This document shows positions 58,306 to 64,000 of a DNA stretch of 64,000 bases, piece after piece (the first letter of the stretch is position 1; every line of letters starts with the position of its first letter). Source of the DNA: Tipula vernalis (taxonomy: Eukaryota; Arthropoda; Insecta; Diptera; Tipulidae); NCBI GenBank assembly GCA_958295665.1, contig OY282558.1, forward strand, positions 21,699,409-21,763,408, given 5' to 3'. Made by a program: the position numbers and the translations under genes. Under the pieces are notes generated by a model that saw nothing but the letters and a program-made list of their open reading frames with translations, was not told the DNA's origin and searched no databases.

Positions 58306-60094
58306 CACTGCGCCAATTAAAAAACGGAACAGAAATTTTCTTCGAAAAAATACCCAGATTTGAACGCGTGTATCTTGGTGAAATAACACCTTTCCAAAAA
58401 AAAAAATTTTGTTTCTAGTTGAAGGAAATTTTGTTTTTTTTTTCGATATTGGAAATCGTTTTATTTTATTTTGTTTTATTTTGACTTTTTTGAGTAAAAC
58501 AAAAGGTGTCTAAAGAAAAAAAAATTTGCTGCTGTTTGCGAACTGTAAACGAACTTGCTCGATATTTCATTCAAAAATCCAAATCGGCCATTTTATAGAG
58601 AATTTAGAAACCTTGCAAAATGATACTAGGAAAATTTCTATGCGGCCACTCCTTGTCGAATTATTGAAGTTTTAGAGAAAACGTATCAAAAAGCGTATAC
58701 ACGTTAACAAGTACATTTTTTTATCTTGTAAACTAAGCACTCAGTGCTCAAGAAATAAGAAGTAATGTACCTATACAAAACCAGACATCAAAACAGTTGA
58801 TATTAAATCGGTTGAAAGCCCATCGACTAAGATCACATCGACCTGTCAGAGTTCCGTATCTGACTGATAATTACCGTCGACAAAGAAGAAATTATGCTTT
58901 GCAGTATGGCAACTGGACTCAGAGGGACTGGTGTAAGGTCCTTTTTTCGGATGAATTGCGGTTCAATTTGTATACATCAGACGGCCGATGCAGAGTTTGG
59001 CGTTCACTAGGGGAACGATTACACCCTAATTGCGTGATGCCAGTCGTAGCATTTCATGGAGGGTCGGTGATGGTTTGGGCGAGTATTTGTTGGAATTGCA
59101 AGACCGATTTGGTAGTAATACCACATCCAGCTTTAACATCAGCACGATACGTGGAAGAAATTCTAAGGCTTCATATGCTTTCCATGAAAGGCAAGTTATT
59201 ATAATGCCCGACCGCACACAGCTCGAAATACACGCCAATTTTTGCAACAGCACCGCATTAATTTAATAAGCCATCCTCCGCGAAGTCCAGATTTAAACCC
59301 CATAGAACACGTCTGGGATATGTTACAACGGCGTGTAAGAAAATGGACAAGGTAACCAACAAATTTGCAGGAACTTCCAGACGCTTTACAAGAAGAATGG
59401 CAACAAATCACCATGCAACAAATACGCAATGTTTTAAATATGCCACGGCGTATTTATGAAGTAATGTGGCCTAGAGGAGGTAACACGCGTTATTGAAAAT
59501 TCCAGTTTGTTCGTAGATTTTAGTTTTTTTACGTTTGAATAAAGTTTAAAAGGATTTTGTTTGCAATATACCTTATGAAATAAATCATATTTTTCACTGT
59601 AAAAACATATTTTCTCCTTGATTTTGGATCACCAAAATTACGCCTGATATCAAAATGTGGCTCAAAATTTTATAGTTAGTTTCTTATTTCTTGAGCACTG
59701 AGTGCTTATTTTACAAGATAAAAAAATGTACTTGTTAACGTGTATACGCTTTTTGATACGTTTTCTCTAAAACTTCAATAATTCGACAAGGAGTGGCCGC
59801 ATAGAAATTTTCCTAGTATCATTTTGCAAGGTTTCTAAATTCTCTATAAAATGGCCGATTTGGATTTTTGAATGAAATATCGGGCAAATTTGTTTACAGT
59901 TCGCAAACAGCAGCAAATTTTTTTTTCTTTAGACACCTTTTGTTTTACTCAAAAAAGTCCAAATAAAACAAAATAAAATAAAACGATTTCCAGTATCGAA
60001 ACAAAAACAAAATTTCCTTCAACTAGAAACAAAATTTTTTTTTTGAAAGGTGTTATTTCACCAAGATACACTCGTTCAAATCTGGGTATTTTTT
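58306..60094 (+). mobile_element. Tc1-like element with inverted arms of over 400 bp, right end lost
   Basis: The left end follows TA (58304-58305) with CACTGCGCCAATTAAAAAAC, a typical Tc1-like terminus. The left arm 58306-58764 pairs with 59679-60094. Shared blocks include TTAACAAGTACATTTTTTTA, CGGCCACTCCTTGTCGAATT and AAACAAAAGGTGTCTAAAGA. The right arm stops after GGGTATTTTTT, lacking the outer 55 or so bases, so the right terminus and TA are missing. The arms enclose a broken transposase gene. Confidence 0.8.
58797..59496 (+). pseudogene. Tc1/mariner-type transposase, N-terminally truncated and broken
   Basis: Only the catalytic half remains. Recognisable: WCKVLFSDELRFNLYTSDGR (first catalytic Asp in FSDE), RVWRSLGER, GGSVMVWASICW, KTDLVVI and ARYVEEIL. 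After a frameshift near 59190 come NARPHTARNTRQFL, RSPDLNPIEHVWDMLQRRVR (Glu of the DDE triad) and a C-terminus ending GGNTRY at TGA 59494-59496. The residue before NARPH, normally the second Asp, reads Tyr. A TAA interrupts near 59354. The N-terminal DNA-binding helix-turn-helix domains are absent, since the frame begins about 30 bases after the left arm. It cannot be functional. Confidence 0.87.
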
Positions 60095-60505
60095 AGGGGG
60101 CTAGCGTAAGTTTTATAGTCTGGAGGTCTGACTCTGCACCTAAACTTTTCGCCAATCAAAGGATTTGAGAACAAATGTCTGCAATATTATTTGTATATTC
60201 AAGAGGTCTTAGTCTTAGCCTAAGGAAGGATTTGAGAGTATTATGACCGCGTAATTTGTCTTGCTGGGTAATTTTTATAATCCTAATCTAAATATTTAAA
60301 CCAGATTAAAGTTTTTCGTTAAAATCACGTAATATCTGCCATGTTTTGAGTTTATCTGGTGCCTCCTACAGAATGCCCTGATATTTTTATAAGTTTTATC
60401 AACAACCTGAAAGAACACAACAACAAGAAGCTCTGTGAAGTTGATATAACTTAGTTTGAAAATTTTACATGTTGAGATTGATATTATCTGCTAAAATGAC
60501 GAACA

Positions 60506-62360
60506 CTGGACGTTTAAAATCGATAGTCCTTGCTGTACCATCACTTTCGATTCATTTTCGATAGTATTTTGTCTCTTGTAACAAGAACGAAATTGTACTC
60601 TATTTCCATTTTTCATTAAGATTTTTCTAATGCGATCTCTGCCTTTGGCAGGCCGACATGTTCATATAATCTAGTTTAGCTTCTTTTTTTAACTTCTTCC
60701 AAGTACTCTCAAATTCATGCTAATCTGTAGGTGTTTATATTGGTCCCGCACTATACTTGCGTCCTATATATGTAAAAAAAAACATGTAAAACAGTGTGAT
60801 GATTGGCACTCCAACCGTATTTAAATTTCATCACCACCCATTTGTTGCTAGATATATAGAATTTCATCATTTATGTTATATGTTTATATAGAAGCTCGTA
60901 AATAGCTTTTCTGGTTGGTTTATAGTACTCGATGAATTTTGACAAAAAATTATAAGAACACAAGTCTGGAAGAAGACACCAAAACGTAAATATATAATTT
61001 TATTATTTAAATAATGTCCTCAGGCGCTTTAAGTATCTTTTCTTTTATATACACTTGCAAAGATCTACATACTAAATATAATAAATTTCTGTTATACGAG
61101 TAGATAATATAATATAAAATACAAGTACATATATAAATAATATTAATAATAATGATTTTGGTATTTCTACTTTTGTACAACAAGTATTTTTTCTTTTAAT
61201 TTTAATTTTCTTAACTTTTCTTTTCTTCGGCGCTTTCCCACTTTTTTGTTTAAATTTTCTTCGGCTCCAAAAAGATTGTTGAATAAAATCCTTATTTCTA
61301 AATTTGATTTAATTTTATTAATTTTATATGATTGTTAGACTTTTGTAGAATATTGTGTGCTCAATTCCGGTGTATTTTAGCGTGTTCTAAATAAATCGTA
61401 GACCTAAATGTATACATTTATAGGAAGAGAAGCTAGATAAGTTTGTTTATGTTGAAACAATTTTTTGTACCAATAATGTTTTTTGTGACTATTTTTCCTT
61501 ATTTCCGCTATTAATCAGGAAATTGTAAAAATTAAAAATAAAAATAGGAAACAAGACTTAACATAACAAAAATACACTGTGCTGAGGAAAAACTAGGGAA
61601 AATTTATTGATTTTCGAATATATATATACATATAACATATTACATATTTATATATATAGAGAGAGAGGGATAGAGTGTGAGGTTAAAGTAGGAGTTTTCG
61701 TGGAAATGGGGACTGAGCAAGGAGACACATATAAAAAAAAAATGGTAATTAGAAAATATTGCTAACTTCCGTGACAAAAATTTTAAAAGTATACATCCTC
61801 TTTTACTGTTAACGTTGGCCGTACACAATACACATTGTTGATCTAAAAAAATGGAAAATAATAGGGTTAGATAAATGTTTTCTCACATCTATAATTTTCT
61901 GTTTTATTGTTATTGTTGTTTTTATATAAACGTTTTCTAATTCTTGGAACACAATAACAATAAAAATTTACACAGCTACATTATTGGTAGGGGTGATTGG
62001 AGTAATAATAAGTATTGGTTTGGTTGAAAACGTTATTTCCAGGATTTAGACATTCGATATTCAATCAGGTTGCTACTTAGCCATAGGGCAATTAATTTTA
62101 AATATTTTCAGGTCGGAACATAATGTTGCTTCAACCTACATACGTTTAAAGCTATCTTTGCTAAAGAAATTGTTTCAAAATTTAGTGTTGTGAAACATGA
62201 ACTCTGATGCCAGAAGATATTGGTAAGGTTATTGTAAACGTCTTACACACTATTTTGTGCATTGTTTATCTTGAAAAGATTTTGAAGTTCATAACGTAAA
62301 CTAAAAAAACTAAAAAAAATGTTTACGATATCATATTCAGAACCAATTTTCAATGTAACG
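60506..62360. other. AT-rich sequence, no gene seen
   Basis: Simple A/T sequence with a TATA and GAGAGAG run near 61618-61670. No coding or transposon structure recognised between the end of the hAT-like sequence and the piggyBac relic. Confidence 0.45.
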
Positions 62361-62385
62361 ACCTTTATAGCTTTTTTTTTAGGAA

Positions 62386-63160
62386 AAAGTGTTAAGTCTA
62401 GCGGAGATATTGGATGCTCTGGCGAACCTACCAGATGAAATCCCTTTTCCAACTGATGTTTATTTAGAACTGTCGGACTTTCACTCTGACTGCTTTTGGC
62501 AGGAGTGGAACTAAATTTTGATGATAATGAAGAGGACGAAGAAAATTGCCATGACCTGATTGTTGACGTATCAACGAATTGGGCACAAAAAGGAATTACG
62601 CAAAAGTGGAAAGAATGGAATGAAGATGATCTTTGGTTAGCGGCATTTTTTTACCAACATAAACAGTGGGAAGGCAAAAATAGCTGCCCACTTGGTCTAA
62701 GTGCAGAAAGTGGTCCAATGGATTTTTTTCAAAATATTTGTTCCGCCAACTTTCCGTAGAATCAATCGTAAACAACACTGTAAATTACGCTGCAACAAAA
62801 AGAAACAGAACTATACACATCGAACCCGATGATTTTTATGGATTTTACAGATGATGACGTGCGTAATGTACTTATAACGAAATGGATGCGACGTAATTCA
62901 TTTGAAGACATATTTGTCAATTTTCATTTCTGTGACACCGATTTAATCGACAAGGATACAAGGTTTTTGGAAAAATACAAACAAAAGGCAAATCAACCAA
63001 ACAGCCAGAATATTTATCAAAAGGAGCACATACTTCTGTAAAGGCAGAATCCCGGCTACGCTGTAAACAATGCCATTCACATACGTACTACAGATGTGAT
63101 ATATGCAATATCGCATGACACACCAAATGTTCATCAACCTTCCATAAAAAATTGAAATAA
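62386..63160 (+). pseudogene. Degenerate piggyBac-like transposase
   Basis: Pieces in piggyBac order on the plus strand: SLAEILDALANLPDEIPFPT, then VYLELSD (N-terminal region, 62386-62500). After a frameshift comes an acidic stretch (NFDDNEEDEENCHD), then SGPMDFFQNICSANF, the start of the transposase domain. Downstream, through several stops, are GKIQTKGKSTKQPEYLSKG and a C-terminal Cys-rich block RLRCKQCHSHTYYRCDICN ending in STFHKKLK. The central catalytic part is mostly deleted: only about 260 codons remain of the usual 550-600. The assignment rests on the N-terminal and Cys-rich motifs. Terminal repeats and TTAA sites were not identified. Confidence 0.65.
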
Positions 63161-63780
63161 AGGCCCGAAGAAATTGTTCCTTTAGGCAATAATATAGAAT
63201 CGCCCAAAATTATTATTGGTAGTGGTGAATTGAACTCTACTCTACATATTGTTGAGACACACTTTAAAAGCTCTCGTCTATTTTCCAATGTTGTTATTTG
63301 ATAGGATTTGCTTCCAGTAAGATATGGTGGCACATGGTACGGTAAATTTTGGTCTTAATCCCACAATACACATAAATATGTAGGTTTCCTGTATTTAATG
63401 ATTTTAAAGATTTAACAGCAAACATTTAATTTATATATGTAAATGGAATAAGTTACACCCAATCATATCACAAGGTCATAGTTCTTAAGCTTAAAAACAT
63501 ATCGGACACATCTATTACATATGTAATAGTTTTAACTTATAGAATTGCATAATATTGAGAATATTTGTTGTTAACCATAAACAACGAAGAATAAAATTAA
63601 TTTTTTGACAGGGAGTTATCAAAACTTAAACCTAAATTACGAGCAATATTTGTATAACAAATTTTTTCATTCCCCACTGAAATATCGGACAGATTGTAGA
63701 TATCAAATTTAGTATTTTTTATTACTATTGCTTAGTGGTATTCAAAATCAAAAAAATTCTTGAGACTACTCAACAATTCA
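63161..63780. other. AT-rich spacer
   Basis: No gene or repeat recognised between the piggyBac relic and the LINE fragment at the window edge. Confidence 0.4.
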
Positions 63781-64000
63781 TTTTATGTCTTGGTTTATTA
63801 GTTTAATGTTATCACAGTATTTATTCAATGGTATTTGGTAACCATACATTAAAAACAATATCGGTCCAAGAACCGACCCCTGTAGAACATCAGCTTTAAC
63901 ATTTAATCGTTAAGCTGATCGAAACTCATTTCGAAGACCATTTCTTTCTAAATCAGCACAAATCTGAACTTTTAAAATAGTTTGGAAAGTTTTACTTGGA
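63781..64000 (-). pseudogene. LINE reverse-transcriptase fragment at the window edge
   Basis: Read on the minus strand, the edge gives DVLQGSVLGPILFLMYGYQI, the RT motif equivalent to GVPQGSVLGPLLF of Jockey-group LINEs, at about 63840-63900. Upstream codons (63900-64000) contain stops. The element extends beyond the window and may be longer; its class beyond non-LTR is not resolved. Confidence 0.65.

Larger units (their letters stand above)
54406..60505. mobile_element. hAT-like element 3, diverged, carrying nested insertions
   Basis: The left end is a diverged CAGTGATGTCGTTCTTAAAC, followed by family landmarks (GGTTTAGGGCTCTTTATCTA, TTTTACGTCAG, AGCAACTTTAACTTCGAGCC). The right part (60150-60505) matches the distal third of elements 1 and 2, ending GATATTATCTGCTAAAATGACG; the terminal CGACAGCACTG is not found. 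Two insertions lie within: the foldback element at 54978-56838 and the Tc1-like element at 58306-60094. No target duplication was established. Confidence 0.6.

Overview
The window looks like nuclear DNA of an insect or close arthropod relative: it is very AT-rich, the genes have short exons with GT-AG introns, and most of the sequence is decayed mobile DNA of insect-type families. I cannot name the species. All calls come from reading the sequence, without database searches.

Three cellular genes are supported. (1) At 1-2437 (minus) is the 5' part of a multi-finger C2H2 zinc-finger protein, which runs off the left edge. (2) At 5298-8433 (plus) is a complete four-coding-exon Rho GDP-dissociation inhibitor. 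It has a probable 5' non-coding exon ending at 4794. (3) At 19274-31662 (minus) is the 3' half of a single-pass membrane receptor with a CUB domain, an LDL-receptor class A domain and a transmembrane helix. Its last coding exon lies more than 11 kb from the membrane exon. The reading phase shows that at least one cytoplasmic exon was not found. Its N-terminal exons are not visible and probably lie beyond the window.

The receptor intron (19404-30949) and almost everything from 33 kb onward is mobile DNA. In order: a LINE reverse-transcriptase relic (about 20640-21480); a 2,883-bp Chapaev-like DNA transposon with long inverted repeats, a 4-bp target duplication and a transposase frame broken by two stops and one frameshift (22126-25008); a cluster of inverted repeat units joined by a 20-bp palindrome (25009-25811), into which the Chapaev element inserted; a MITE (26645-26873); a 3,146-bp insertion flanked by an exact 23-bp direct repeat and ending in a four-base repeat tail (27138-30283); an RNase-H-bearing LINE in minus orientation (33503-36162); and a nearly complete LINE with ORF1 and ORF2 in plus orientation (about 36640-40940).

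From 44.7 kb, three related hAT-like, apparently non-autonomous elements follow (44732-48884, 50464-54082, 54406 to about 60500). Two have 8-bp target duplications. They carry nested insertions: a decayed array of GAATTC-containing short repeats, a 37-bp LINE tail with its own target duplication, a foldback element carrying a 446-bp higher-order tandem repeat, and a Tc1-like element with arms of about 400 bp. The right edge holds a degenerate piggyBac transposase and another LINE fragment. The regions 8.7-19.2 kb and 41.4-44.7 kb hold little beyond AT-rich sequence.
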